Shown in pieces: positions 8,192 through 16,599 of a stretch of 64,000 nucleotides of DNA. The stretch is from Gracilimonas mengyeensis (lineage in GTDB: Bacteria; Bacteroidota; Rhodothermia; Balneolales; Balneolaceae). How positions within the stretch are numbered: position 1 is the first letter of the stretch; every line of letters starts with the position of its first letter. Below the pieces are notes generated by a model that was not told the origin of the DNA, searched no databases, and saw only the letters and a list, made by a program, of their open reading frames with translations. The DNA is taken from contig NZ_FXTP01000006.1 of the NCBI RefSeq assembly GCF_900182705.1, positions 1 to 64,000 of the forward strand, in the 5' to 3' direction. Both the position numbers and the translations under genes were made by a program.

Positions 8192-9952
8192 ATGGCATTT
8201 ACCAACCAGCAGATTTCAGACAAACTCCGGGAAGTTTCACAGCTCATGCAGCTGGCCGGGGAAAACCGTTTTAAAGTCATCGCCTTTGACCGTGCCGCCC
8301 AAACCATCGAGGGACTGGGCGACGATATCAACGAGCACATCAAAGAAAAGTCGCTCACCGACATTAAGGGTATCGGGAAATCGATTGCCGAAGATATTTA
8401 TGCGCTGGATGAAACCGGAGAGATGCCCGTACTGGAGAGCTTCCGCGAGAAAGTACCGGAAGGACTGGTGCAATGGCTCAATATCTCCGGCCTGGGACCT
8501 AAAAATGCCTATAAAATTCATAAAGAATTGGGCATCAGCACCATTGAAGAACTGAAGGAAAAAATTGAAGACGGCTCGGTGGCTTCGCTCTCTGGATTAG
8601 GGAAAAAATCCGCAGAGAAGATCATGAAATCCATTGAGTGGATGGAGAAGTTTGATGAACGCTGCCGCCTGGATCAGGCCGAAGAAATTGCTTCCGTGAT
8701 TTATGACAGCCTGAAGGATCAGGAAGGCGTTCAAAAAATTGATGTGGCCGGTTCCTACCGCCGCGGACTCGAAACCATTGGCGATATCGATATCCTGATT
8801 GCAGCCGATGAAGAACATATTGAGCCACTGTTTAATGTGTTCACCAACCATGAACGGGTTACCGAGGTGCTGGGCCGTGGCGATACCAAAAGCTCGGTGC
8901 GTACCAAAGAGGGGCGACAGGTGGACTTGCGGATTGTTAAGCCCAAAGAATTCCCAGCCGCTTTGATGTATTTCACCGGCAGTAAAGAGCATAATGTAGT
9001 GATGCGTCAGCGTGCCCGAGAACGAGGGATGAGCCTGAACGAATACGGACTTTTTAAACTGAATGACGAAGGCGATACCGACTTCGATCAACCCATCGAG
9101 TTTGAAAGCGAAGCCGATATCTACCAAAAACTGGACTTACATTTTGTGCCCCCGGAGCTGCGCGAAGACCGGGGCGAATTTGAGATTTATGAAGATCAGA
9201 AAGAGTTTGACCTGGTGACCGATGACGACATTCGCGGGGTGATACACGCCCACAGCACCTGGAGCGATGGCAAGTTTTCGATCAGGGAAATGGCCGAAGC
9301 CTGCATGGAACGCGGCTATGAATATCTTGGCATCACCGACCACTCCAAAACAGCGGCCTATGCCGGCGGACTTTCGGTAGATGAAATCAAAGAGCAGTGG
9401 GAAGAAATTGACCAGCTAAATGAAGAATTCGCCCATGACGGCAAAAACTTTGTGATTTTTAAAGGCATCGAATCCGACATCCTGGCCGATGGCTCACTGG
9501 ATTATGAGGATGAGATACTGGAAGGCTTCGACTTTGTGGTAGCCAGCGTGCATCAGTCGCTGGAAATGCCCCGGGAGAAGATGATGGAGCGTATGCGCAA
9601 TGCCATCAAAAATCCATATACCCGAATTTTGGGTCACCCCACCGGTCGGCTACTCCTGAAACGCAACGGTAGCGACCTGGACCTGAACGAACTGGTAGCC
9701 CTGGCCGCCGAGCACAACACCTCCATCGAAATAAACGCCAACCCGCACCGGCTGGATCTGGACTGGCGCTTTGGCAACAAAGCCCGCGAAGTGGAACTCA
9801 TGACTTCCATTAACCCGGACGCCCACACGGTGGAAGGCATCGATGACATCAAATACGGCGTGCGGATTGCCAGAAAAGGTAAATACGGCAAAGACCGTGT
9901 GCTGAATGCGAAAAGCGCGGATGAGGTGCGGGCATTTTTTGAGGCGAGGTAA
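8192..9952 (+). CDS. polX: DNA polymerase/3'-5' exonuclease PolX
   Basis: This 586-residue protein has the full bacterial PolX architecture. An N-terminal helix-hairpin-helix region (to about 150) contains IKGIGKSIAEDI and LSGLGKKSAEKI. The nucleotidyltransferase palm follows, with GSYRRGLETIGDIDILI (GS and DxD motifs). The C-terminal PHP phosphoesterase has GVIHAHSTWSDG, YLGITDHS, VVASVHQS, ILGHPTG and IEINANP. Family X enzymes fill short gaps in base-excision repair, and the PHP domain supplies metal-dependent exonuclease and AP activity. The start was chosen because MAFTNQQI matches the family N-terminus. It is transcribed alone. All key catalytic motifs appear intact. Confidence 0.95.
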   Translation: MAFTNQQISDKLREVSQLMQLAGENRFKVIAFDRAAQTIEGLGDDINEHIKEKSLTDIKGIGKSIAEDIYALDETGEMPVLESFREKVPEGLVQWLNISGLGPKNAYKIHKELGISTIEELKEKIEDGSVASLSGLGKKSAEKIMKSIEWMEKFDERCRLDQAEEIASVIYDSLKDQEGVQKIDVAGSYRRGLETIGDIDILIAADEEHIEPLFNVFTNHERVTEVLGRGDTKSSVRTKEGRQVDLRIVKPKEFPAALMYFTGSKEHNVVMRQRARERGMSLNEYGLFKLNDEGDTDFDQPIEFESEADIYQKLDLHFVPPELREDRGEFEIYEDQKEFDLVTDDDIRGVIHAHSTWSDGKFSIREMAEACMERGYEYLGITDHSKTAAYAGGLSVDEIKEQWEEIDQLNEEFAHDGKNFVIFKGIESDILADGSLDYEDEILEGFDFVVASVHQSLEMPREKMMERMRNAIKNPYTRILGHPTGRLLLKRNGSDLDLNELVALAAEHNTSIEINANPHRLDLDWRFGNKAREVELMTSINPDAHTVEGIDDIKYGVRIARKGKYGKDRVLNAKSADEVRAFFEAR

Positions 9953-9985
9953 GGGGGAGAACCAGGATTTTTTCAGGATTCAGAG

Positions 9986-10208
9986 GATTTACAGGATTTC
10001 TTACGCTAATCCTGTAAATCTTGGTCAATCCTTAAAATCCCGGTTCAAAAACAAATGACACTTCTTTAGGCTCAAATAACCTTAACTGGTCATTCCTGCG
10101 CACCTGTCCCGACATTATTGTCGGAGAGGCAGGAATCTTATTGCTACCAATAAATCAACGGTTGCCCCCTGTAAAGCACTTAGATTTCGGGCATTCGCCG
10201 CGAAATGA
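9986..10208. repeat. Intergenic repeat modules (palindrome plus GGTCATTCC...TTTCGGGC module, copy 1)
   Basis: This fills most of the 384-base gap 9953-10336. A perfect 13-bp inverted repeat, GATTTACAGGATT (9986-9998) and AATCCTGTAAATC (10008-10020), is followed by the module 10088-10208. That module begins GGTCATTCCTGCG, contains ATTGTCGG/CCGACATT, and ends TTAGATTTCGGGCATTC...CGCGAAATGA. Related modules occur at 35290-35410 and 50151-50246. No gene is visible here. Confidence 0.7.
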
Positions 10209-10281
10209 TTACTTCTGTGTTTATATGAATCTTGGGATCGCATTAATCCTTAAAATCATGGTTCAAAATCGAAAGCATTAA

Positions 10282-10308
10282 AAAAGCCCCGCGTTACACG
10301 GGGCTTTT
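10282..10308 (-). terminator. Terminator of the aldehyde dehydrogenase gene
   Basis: AAAAGCCCCG (10282-10291) pairs perfectly with CGGGGCTTTT (10299-10308) around a 7-base loop. It lies 28 bases past the dehydrogenase stop codon. A/T tracts on both sides make it potentially bidirectional. Confidence 0.8.
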
Positions 10309-10336
10309 CTGCATTATCAATGTACAGTCAAACGGT

Positions 10337-11797
10337 TTAGCTAAAAGCGTAAGGACGCTCTTCGTGCTGCACAGTTACCCATTGGGTAGTGGTGAATTCC
10401 TCTTTGATGAAGTCACCATTAAAACGTCCAATACCAGATTGCTTCTCGCCGCCGAACACTGCGTTGGCATCGTCATTCACCGGCTGGTCGTTGATGTGAA
10501 TCATTCCGGTTTCAATGGACTTGGCTACATTTAAAGCACGTTCAGTATTCTTGGAGTGAACCGCTCCGCTCAGTCCCTGCGAAGTGTCGTTGGCCAGCTT
10601 GATGGCTTCTTCGTCACCGCTAAACTTGATGATGGGTGCCACAGGACCAAAAATCTCCTTTTGTGCTACCGGCATATCATTCGTCACATTAGCCAGTACA
10701 ACAGGATGGATCAGGTTTCCTTCCTGCTTGATCTCGGTTAATGGTTCCGCGCCGGCTTCAATACCTTCATTCACCAAGTCCATAATTTTTTCAACCTGAC
10801 TTTCATTTACAATAGGGCCAATTTCCGTTTCGGGATCCGTTGGATCGCCAACTTTCAGAGCTTTGGCTTTTTCTGTGAATTGCTCCACGAAATCGTCATA
10901 GATTTTTTCATCTACCAGAATTCGATTGGCCGCCATGCAGATTTGGCCCTGGTGCATGTATTTACCGAACAGGGCGGCATCCACGGCATTTTCAAGATCG
11001 GCATCATCCAATACAATCATAGCATTATTGCCGCCTAACTCCAGGCTGACATCCTTCATTTGTTCGGCAGCTTTCTTGGCAATACGCTTTCCGATTGGGG
11101 TAGAACCTGTAAACGAAATCAGCTCTCCGGTAGGATGCTCCACAATGTAATCCCCAATGTCGGAACCTTTACCCAGTACCACGTTGAACAAGCCTTCTGG
11201 CAGACCGGCTTCCTCAAAGATTTTTGCGATGATGGTGGCGCCAGTGACGGGCGTATCTTCTGCTGGTTTCACTACTACAGCGTTCCCAGTGGCCAGTGCC
11301 GGTGCAATTGAACGCATGGAGAGATTCAGCGGAAAATTCCACGGGGTGATGATGGTAATCACTCCCAACGGCTTGCGATACATCCGGCTTTCTTTTCCTG
11401 GGATAAGAGAGGGAAAAATCTCGCCCTTTACTTCATAGGGATAGTTAGCGGATACCCGGAGTGCTTCAAAAGCAATCATCCATTCGGTTTCCGCCTTCAC
11501 TTTAGTACCGCCCGACTCTTTCGTAATCCAGTCGGTGATTTCCTCTTTGCGCTCTTTCATAATTTCGGCAGCGCGATCAAAGATATTGCGCTTTTCAGAG
11601 GGCGTCTTCTTTTCCCACTCTTTTTGGGCTGCCTTAGCCGCCGAATAGGCTTCATCTACATCCGACTCGTTCGATGATTTGAAGCTGAAGATATTTTCTT
11701 TGGTATATGGATTCAGCACATCTACGCTACTGTCTCCACTACCATCTTTCCAGTTCCCGTTTATATAATTTTTGTCGAGGTCTTCGTAAGTACTCAT
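10337..11797 (-). CDS. NAD(P)-dependent aldehyde dehydrogenase
   Basis: This 486-residue protein has the length and motifs of the ALDH superfamily. PWNFPLNL has catalytic-site Asn154, and VVVKPAE has cofactor-binding Lys177. FTGSTPIGKRIA is the Rossmann turn, LELGGNNAMIVLDDAD has Glu253, and HQGQICMAANR has the nucleophile Cys287. It oxidises an aldehyde to the acid in the cytoplasm. The sequence resembles benzaldehyde/vanillin or succinate-semialdehyde type enzymes more than acetaldehyde enzymes, but the substrate cannot be fixed from sequence. It is monocistronic, with a clear terminator downstream. The 293-base gap upstream (11798-12090) holds no gene. Confidence 0.92.
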   Translation of the reverse strand: MSTYEDLDKNYINGNWKDGSGDSSVDVLNPYTKENIFSFKSSNESDVDEAYSAAKAAQKEWEKKTPSEKRNIFDRAAEIMKERKEEITDWITKESGGTKVKAETEWMIAFEALRVSANYPYEVKGEIFPSLIPGKESRMYRKPLGVITIITPWNFPLNLSMRSIAPALATGNAVVVKPAEDTPVTGATIIAKIFEEAGLPEGLFNVVLGKGSDIGDYIVEHPTGELISFTGSTPIGKRIAKKAAEQMKDVSLELGGNNAMIVLDDADLENAVDAALFGKYMHQGQICMAANRILVDEKIYDDFVEQFTEKAKALKVGDPTDPETEIGPIVNESQVEKIMDLVNEGIEAGAEPLTEIKQEGNLIHPVVLANVTNDMPVAQKEIFGPVAPIIKFSGDEEAIKLANDTSQGLSGAVHSKNTERALNVAKSIETGMIHINDQPVNDDANAVFGGEKQSGIGRFNGDFIKEEFTTTQWVTVQHEERPYAFS

Positions 11798-12055
11798 TGT
11801 GATTCATTTTGTTTAATGTTGAACTATTTCTTTGTACAACGCGCTGTTGGGTAGCACAATTCAACCTTATCAACAACTATGAACTCAAAAAAGCAAAAAG
11901 AGGGCAGCTGGCTAATCAATTGGTGGACAGGCAAAACCGGCGGTATATCAGGATAGCATAGATTCCGCTTATAACGGTCTTAGGTGTTGCTTCTTAGCAA
12001 ATGACTCTGTTATAGTGCGCAGAGATGAATGTATTTAGTGGATATCAGCTTGAAA

Positions 12056-12090
12056 TCATTCAATATTCATTATTCGATATTGAATATTCT
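12056..12090 (-). repeat. AT-rich stop-proximal repeat after gldC
   Basis: On the minus strand the repeat AGAATATTCAATATCGAATA and its extension begin directly after the gldC TAA stop (12093-12091). The unit is built from permuted GAATATT/CAATATC words. The same kind of tract in the same orientation follows several other stop codons in the window. Confidence 0.6.
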
Positions 12091-12426
12091 TTATTCCTTG
12101 ATTTCCATCCGCTCAGCAAAATAGTGGCAGAAATCACGCATGTCGCCGGCAATGCGTTCGTCATCGATGGAGCGCTCCAGGGTATCTGCCATGGTGACCA
12201 GTGTTTGGTGGAAAAAGATCTTCATTTCGTCCACGGTCATATCACGGGTCCACAAGTCCAGCTTCAGGGTATCCTTGTTTTGAGCATCCCAAAAAGAAAG
12301 CAACATGGCGCGGCAATTTACGGCATCGACGTTAGGCATATCATCCGCCTTAAAAGCGATATTAGAAGCTACATTCTTTTCGTCCAGTTCTACCGTTATG
12401 TTGATGTCTTTCTTTTGAGTGGGCAT
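12091..12426 (-). CDS. gldC: Gliding motility protein GldC family
   Basis: At 111 residues this matches the GldC family in length and pattern: KKDINITVELDEKNVASNIAFKADD, VNCRAMLLSFWDAQNKDTLKLDLWTRDMTVDEMKIFFHQTL. There is no signal peptide. GldC is a soluble protein first found in gliding Bacteroidota, where it supports motility, and it is also widespread in non-gliding relatives. It lies 77 bases downstream of the rluD-like gene on the same strand, so co-transcription is plausible. Its stop is followed at once by an AT-rich repeat. Presence of gldC alone does not show that the organism glides. Confidence 0.85.
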   Translation of the reverse strand: MPTQKKDINITVELDEKNVASNIAFKADDMPNVDAVNCRAMLLSFWDAQNKDTLKLDLWTRDMTVDEMKIFFHQTLVTMADTLERSIDDERIAGDMRDFCHYFAERMEIKE

Positions 12427-12462
12427 GATGAAATTCTTGGATCAGTATTTCTAATGAAAACA

Positions 12463-12503
12463 GTTCAACATTCAATGTTGAATGTTCAATATTCGATATT
12501 CTT
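12463..12503 (-). repeat. AT-rich stop-proximal repeat after rluD-like gene
   Basis: On the minus strand AAGAATATCGAATATTGAAC and further CATTCAACATTGAATGTTG-type words begin directly after the TAA stop (12506-12504). It shares the core GAATATCGAATATTGAAC with the tract after the stop at 47354. Confidence 0.65.
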
Positions 12504-13520
12504 TTAGTATTCTTCTTTACAGTTTTCCCGCAACATCGTTAGCACATGCTGGAAATCATCGGGGAGCTCGGAATCGAAGCGCACCATTTCGCCGGTGGAT
12601 GGATGTTCGAAGCCCAGGGTTTTTGCATGCAGGGCTTGCCGGCCCAGACCGGTGATGAGGTTATGGAACATGGCCTTGCGGGACCCGGTGTTGGGGCCGT
12701 AGCGTACCGAAGTGCCGCCGTAGGTAGGGTCGCCAAATACATGATGACCAATATGCGCAAAATGTACACGAATTTGGTGGGTTCGGCCGGTTTCCAGTTT
12801 CACTTCCACCAAGCTCAGATAATCAAAATATTCCAGCACTTTGTAATGGGTAACCGCCGATTTTCCTTTTCCGGCAGGCTTCACGGTCATCAGCTTACGG
12901 TCTCTTTTGGAGCGACCGATATCGCCTTCAATCGTGCCTTCTTTTTCCGGCGTGCCCCAAACGATGGCCCAGTAGGTACGTTCCACATCTTTTTCCTGGA
13001 AAAGTCCGCTGAGCTTGGCCAGGGTCTCGTCGTTTTTGGCCACTACCAGTAAACCACTGGTATCTTTATCCAGCCGGTGCACGATGCCAGGCCGCAGGTT
13101 TTCATCTTCTTCATCCCCAGCCAGATCGTCCACGTGATACATCAATCCGTTCACCAATGTGCCCGTCCAGTTGCCGTAGGCAGGGTGTACTACCATATCG
13201 GCTTCTTTATTTACGATGATGATGTCATCGTCTTCATACACGATCTCCAGCTCCATCTCTTCCGGTTTGGCTTCCGGCGGAGGCGGCTTGGGCAGCTCGA
13301 TAAAAATCTCATCCCCCGGCTGCATGATGTAGGAGTTCTTTTCCTGTTTCCCGTTCACGGTTACATAGCCGTCGTTAATGGCTTCCTGCACTTTGGTCCG
13401 TGAGGCATTTTCCACAAAGGAGGTTATGTATTTATCCAAACGGATATCGGTATGCTGCCCGTCGGGCACGGTATGTTCGTAAATCGTAGACTGTCGGTCT
13501 TTTCCGGCTTTCTTTTCCAT
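12504..13520 (-). CDS. rluD: RluA/RluD-family 23S rRNA pseudouridine synthase
   Basis: This 338-residue protein has an N-terminal S4 RNA-binding domain (IRLDKYITSFVENASRTKVQEAINDGYVTVNG, about 27-57). The RluA-type catalytic domain follows, with the signature RPGIVHRLDKDTSGLLVVAKND, in which the Asp of HRLDKDT is the catalytic residue. Later motifs are GRTHQIRVHFAHIGHHVFGDPTYGG and GLGRQALHAKTLGFEHP. These enzymes isomerise uridines in 23S rRNA. RluD (U1911/1915/1917) is the closest match by architecture, but the exact site is not provable here. It lies upstream of gldC on the same strand. Confidence 0.9.
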   Translation of the reverse strand: MEKKAGKDRQSTIYEHTVPDGQHTDIRLDKYITSFVENASRTKVQEAINDGYVTVNGKQEKNSYIMQPGDEIFIELPKPPPPEAKPEEMELEIVYEDDDIIIVNKEADMVVHPAYGNWTGTLVNGLMYHVDDLAGDEEDENLRPGIVHRLDKDTSGLLVVAKNDETLAKLSGLFQEKDVERTYWAIVWGTPEKEGTIEGDIGRSKRDRKLMTVKPAGKGKSAVTHYKVLEYFDYLSLVEVKLETGRTHQIRVHFAHIGHHVFGDPTYGGTSVRYGPNTGSRKAMFHNLITGLGRQALHAKTLGFEHPSTGEMVRFDSELPDDFQHVLTMLRENCKEEY

Positions 13521-13570
13521 GGCCTAAAGGTACGGAGATTGTTTCTTCTTTTTAAGCTCTCCAGAGTTTT

Positions 13571-13633
13571 TGTAAGGATTTGGGTTTTTGGGCTTTTAGT
13601 AATTCTAAATTTTGAATGTTGAATTTTAAATTA
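13571..13633. repeat. Direct repeat, left copy, flanking the HEPN-like gene
   Basis: It begins TGTAAGGATTTGGGTTTTTG and ends TTGAATGTTGAATTTTAAAT plus TA. The right copy at 14377-14449 has the same order of words with a small insertion. Together they bracket the HEPN-like gene. Confidence 0.75.
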
Positions 13634-13665
13634 ATCATACGAGATGTCTTATCTATCATAAACAT

Positions 13666-14295
13666 TCAAACTGACATATCAGGATAAGTCTGTTCTATAT
13701 CCCAAAGTAATCTGATTGGATCACCCGGATAAAGAAATCCATGTCCTTTATCATTCTTAAAAAGAGGATGATCTTGTAAATCGGATGTAATAGTTAAATT
13801 TTTCCATTGAGCAAGTCTTTTGGGTTCAGAACCTCTGAAATCAAATAAACCATTATGTGTTGCAGCATTTCTACAATGTCTCAGAAATTCCCAAAGAGGC
13901 CCCTTATCTCTATAACTTTTTCCTTTAGTATTTTCATGAGCAAGGATAATTAAACTACCTGTAGACCGTATCACATGAGGTAACAAATAGTTAAAGTTAC
14001 TTTTTATTTCTTTAGCAACTTGATCGGCTTCAACCTTAATTCTATCACCATGCGATGTCTTCAAGTCTAAAGGTCCCAGTAAAGTCTTTAAATTATTCTG
14101 AATCTTCCCTTTCTCTTCAGAAGATGCCTCCTGTAATTCAGGAAATGCTTTTTCGAATACGGTATCTGTAATATTTCTTCTACCTAATACTCCTCTCACC
14201 GCTAGTTCTTTCAACCCATGATATTGAAGCAAATAACTCATAACTAATGGATAGAATGGTTTGCTTCTATCAAAATGGTTAATTGGTATTTCCAT
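13666..14295 (-). CDS. HEPN-like protein of unknown function
   Basis: This 209-residue protein is predicted to be all-helical and soluble. It contains FLRHCRNAATHNGLF (138-152), whose R142-x4-H147 spacing is the catalytic signature of HEPN ribonucleases, such as those of toxin-antitoxin and anti-phage systems. I recognise no named family. The codon use is visibly more AT-rich than that of rluD or recN. The gene is bracketed by ~65-bp direct repeats (13571-13633, 14377-14449), which suggests a mobile or recombination-borne cassette. A HEPN toxin usually has a partner antitoxin; none is evident inside the bracketed segment. The function is therefore open, with a C-terminal or HEPN-domain structural role as the alternative. 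Confidence 0.6.
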   Translation of the reverse strand: MEIPINHFDRSKPFYPLVMSYLLQYHGLKELAVRGVLGRRNITDTVFEKAFPELQEASSEEKGKIQNNLKTLLGPLDLKTSHGDRIKVEADQVAKEIKSNFNYLLPHVIRSTGSLIILAHENTKGKSYRDKGPLWEFLRHCRNAATHNGLFDFRGSEPKRLAQWKNLTITSDLQDHPLFKNDKGHGFLYPGDPIRLLWDIEQTYPDMSV

Positions 14296-14376
14296 CTAAT
14301 ACCCCCTTTTCTGTCTTTTATGATTTCTATCACTAAAGGTACATCGTTTATTCCTACTTATCGGCCCCATTTATTC

Positions 14377-14449
14377 TGTAAGGAATTGGGTTTTGGGGGC
14401 TCTTACTTGTGTAGGTAATTCTAAATTTTGAATGTTGAATTTTAAATTA
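14377..14449. repeat. Direct repeat, right copy, flanking the HEPN-like gene
   Basis: TGTAAGGAATTGGGTTTTGG through TAATTCTAAATTTTGAATGT to the end TTGAATTTTAAATTA. It matches 13571-13633 word by word, and the shared 3' portion is identical over about 33 bases. Confidence 0.75.
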
Positions 14450-14457
14450 GTGGGGCC

Positions 14458-14811
14458 ATGAAAAGAGAAAATATCATCCAAACAAAAAGTTTTGATTTCG
14501 CTTTAGTGATCATCAAGTTATATACTCAATTGGTAGAGGAAAAAGAGTATGTCATTTCCAAACAATTATTACGCTGTGGAACCAGTATAGGCTCAAACGT
14601 TGAAGAAGCATTAGCAGGATATTCCAGGAAAGATTTCTTGTGCAAAATGTCGATCTCTTCGAAGGAAGCCAGGGAAACCCGGTATTGGTTGCGATTGTTG
14701 AAACATAGTGAACTCACTCAGGTAAATTTGGATTCTATCTTAGAGGACATCAACCAAATTATTAATATTTTGACTTCGATCGTCAAAACCACCCAGCATA
14801 GCAATTCATAA
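14458..14811 (+). CDS. Four helix bundle protein (23S rRNA intervening-sequence protein family)
   Basis: This 117-residue protein matches the small four-helix-bundle family that also occurs inside 23S rRNA intervening sequences: KSFDFALVIIKLYTQL, SKQLLRCGTSIGSNVEEALAGYSRKDFLCKMSISSKEARETRYWLRLL. It is cytosolic with no catalytic motif. The function of the stand-alone family is unknown; members form homopentamers and are often encoded near repeats or in variable loci. It follows the right-hand direct repeat by 8 bases and precedes recN by 26 bases. It is more AT-rich than recN, consistent with recent arrival. Confidence 0.85.
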   Translation: MKRENIIQTKSFDFALVIIKLYTQLVEEKEYVISKQLLRCGTSIGSNVEEALAGYSRKDFLCKMSISSKEARETRYWLRLLKHSELTQVNLDSILEDINQIINILTSIVKTTQHSNS

Positions 14812-14837
14812 TCCAAAACTCATAATTCACAATTTCC

Positions 14838-16544
14838 ATGATTAAACAGTTGTACATCAAAGATTTTGCCCTCATCGATGAGCTGGAGGTGGCTTTTGAG
14901 GAGGGGTTGAATATTATGACCGGGCAGACGGGCGCCGGGAAGTCGATTATCATTGGAGCATTGAATATGATTTTGGGAGAGCGGGCCGACACCGATGTGA
15001 TCCGTCGCGGGGCCGATAAAGCTATTTCTGAAGCCACCATCCGTGTGGGAGATGATGAAGAACTGCGGGAATTGCTGGAAGCCAATGAAGTGGAAACAGG
15101 CGAATATGTGATCCTGCGCCGGGAAATTCGCAGCACCGGCAGCCGCGCTTTCATCAACGATACACCGGTTAACATTGGCGTGCTAAAACAAGCCGGGGAT
15201 TTGCTGGTCGACCTCCACGGACAACACGATCATCAGCTGCTGTTGAAAGAAGAAAATCACCTTGGGGTGATTGACGGCTTTGGGGAAATTGATCCCATCC
15301 TGAAAAGTTATCAGACCGAATACAAAAAGATGGGAGAACTCAAAAAGGAGCTTAAGGCCCTTAAAAAGAAAGAGCACGAGCTTCAGGAAAAAACAGAATT
15401 ATATCGTTTCCAGGTAAAAGAACTTGAAGAGGCGCGTCTTGGGGAAATCGACCTGGACGAACTGGAAGGGGAGATGAACCTGCTGGATAATGCCGAAGTG
15501 CTGGATCAAAAAGCAGCGGCTATCTCCGAGATGGGCGATGCCGATGACGCCAACATCATTCAACTGCTTAATTTCCTGAAACTGAATTTGGAAGACCTGG
15601 CCCGCATCGAACCCGAATTTGAAAACTACCTGCAGGAGATAAACGCCGCGCGGGTAAGTGTGAATGAAGCCATCGCCTTTGCAGAGCGCTACCGAAACAG
15701 TATTGAGTTTAACCCACAACGGCTAGAGGATTTGCGTAAACGACAATCCGAGCTGAACCGCCTCCAGAAAAAATACCAGCGGGATTTGCCGGATCTCATC
15801 CAATATCTCCATGATATACAGCGCGAATTATCCATCGCCGACAATTTTGATCTTGAGATTGAAAAGATGGAAGGTGCTATTGAAGCTCAGTCTGAAGTGC
15901 TGAAAGAACATGCCATTTCCCTCCATCAAACCAGAGAAAAGATCGGGGAGAAACTGGCCGAACAGATTCAGCAGGAACTGGCGGAACTGGGTATTCCTCA
16001 CTCCAAACTAGATGTTCGCGTAGACTGGATGCTTTCCAACAAAGGCTGGATTGAAGTAGACGGCAAGACCATTGAGTGTACCGAAAATGGCTGCGATGAT
16101 GTGCGTCTGTTTATCTCTACCAACAAAGGGGAAGAGCCGAAGCCATTGGCTAAAATTGCATCCGGCGGGGAAATCAGCCGGGTAATGCTGGCCCTAAAAT
16201 CCATCCTCGCTAAAGAGCAAAGTTTGCCGGTGATGATTTTTGACGAAATCGATACCGGTATCAGTGGGGAGATTTCTGAGAAGGTGGGTGTCTCCATGCG
16301 CAGACTCTCTAAGCATTGTCAGATTGTGGCTATCACACATCAGCCCCAGATTGCCAGCCAAGCCCACAAGCATTATAAAGTAGCTAAAGCAGAAGAAGGC
16401 GACCGAACGGTCAGCCACATCATTCCGCTTTCAGAGGAAGAGCACATCCGCGAAATTGCCAGCCTGATGAGTGGATCGGAAATCACGGATTCCGCCTTGA
16501 ACAGCGCCCGCGAGTTGATTGAGAAGAATACCTTCAGGAATTAA
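14838..16544 (+). CDS. recN: DNA repair protein RecN
   Basis: At 568 residues this is the usual RecN length. It is an SMC-like ATPase that senses and tethers double-strand ends. The N-terminal half has IKDFALIDELEVAFEEGLNIMTGQTGAGKSIIIGALNMILG (Walker A), and VDLHGQHDHQLLL is the Q-loop region. A long coiled coil follows (about 160-370). The C-terminal half has the ABC signature ASGGEISRVMLALK and Walker B PVMIFDEIDTGISG, then VAITHQPQIA. All motifs are intact. The start was chosen at MIKQLYIKDFALI, the family N-terminus. An LexA-type operator is not obvious upstream. Confidence 0.96.
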   Translation: MIKQLYIKDFALIDELEVAFEEGLNIMTGQTGAGKSIIIGALNMILGERADTDVIRRGADKAISEATIRVGDDEELRELLEANEVETGEYVILRREIRSTGSRAFINDTPVNIGVLKQAGDLLVDLHGQHDHQLLLKEENHLGVIDGFGEIDPILKSYQTEYKKMGELKKELKALKKKEHELQEKTELYRFQVKELEEARLGEIDLDELEGEMNLLDNAEVLDQKAAAISEMGDADDANIIQLLNFLKLNLEDLARIEPEFENYLQEINAARVSVNEAIAFAERYRNSIEFNPQRLEDLRKRQSELNRLQKKYQRDLPDLIQYLHDIQRELSIADNFDLEIEKMEGAIEAQSEVLKEHAISLHQTREKIGEKLAEQIQQELAELGIPHSKLDVRVDWMLSNKGWIEVDGKTIECTENGCDDVRLFISTNKGEEPKPLAKIASGGEISRVMLALKSILAKEQSLPVMIFDEIDTGISGEISEKVGVSMRRLSKHCQIVAITHQPQIASQAHKHYKVAKAEEGDRTVSHIIPLSEEEHIREIASLMSGSEITDSALNSARELIEKNTFRN

Positions 16545-16599
16545 GCTGCAAACCAAGGTATTGGAAATGTTGAATTATGAATGCTGAATTTTAAATTAC

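Noticed and set aside
12046-12503. CRISPR array
   Set aside because: The short repeated words have no constant repeat/spacer size and no cas genes are present.
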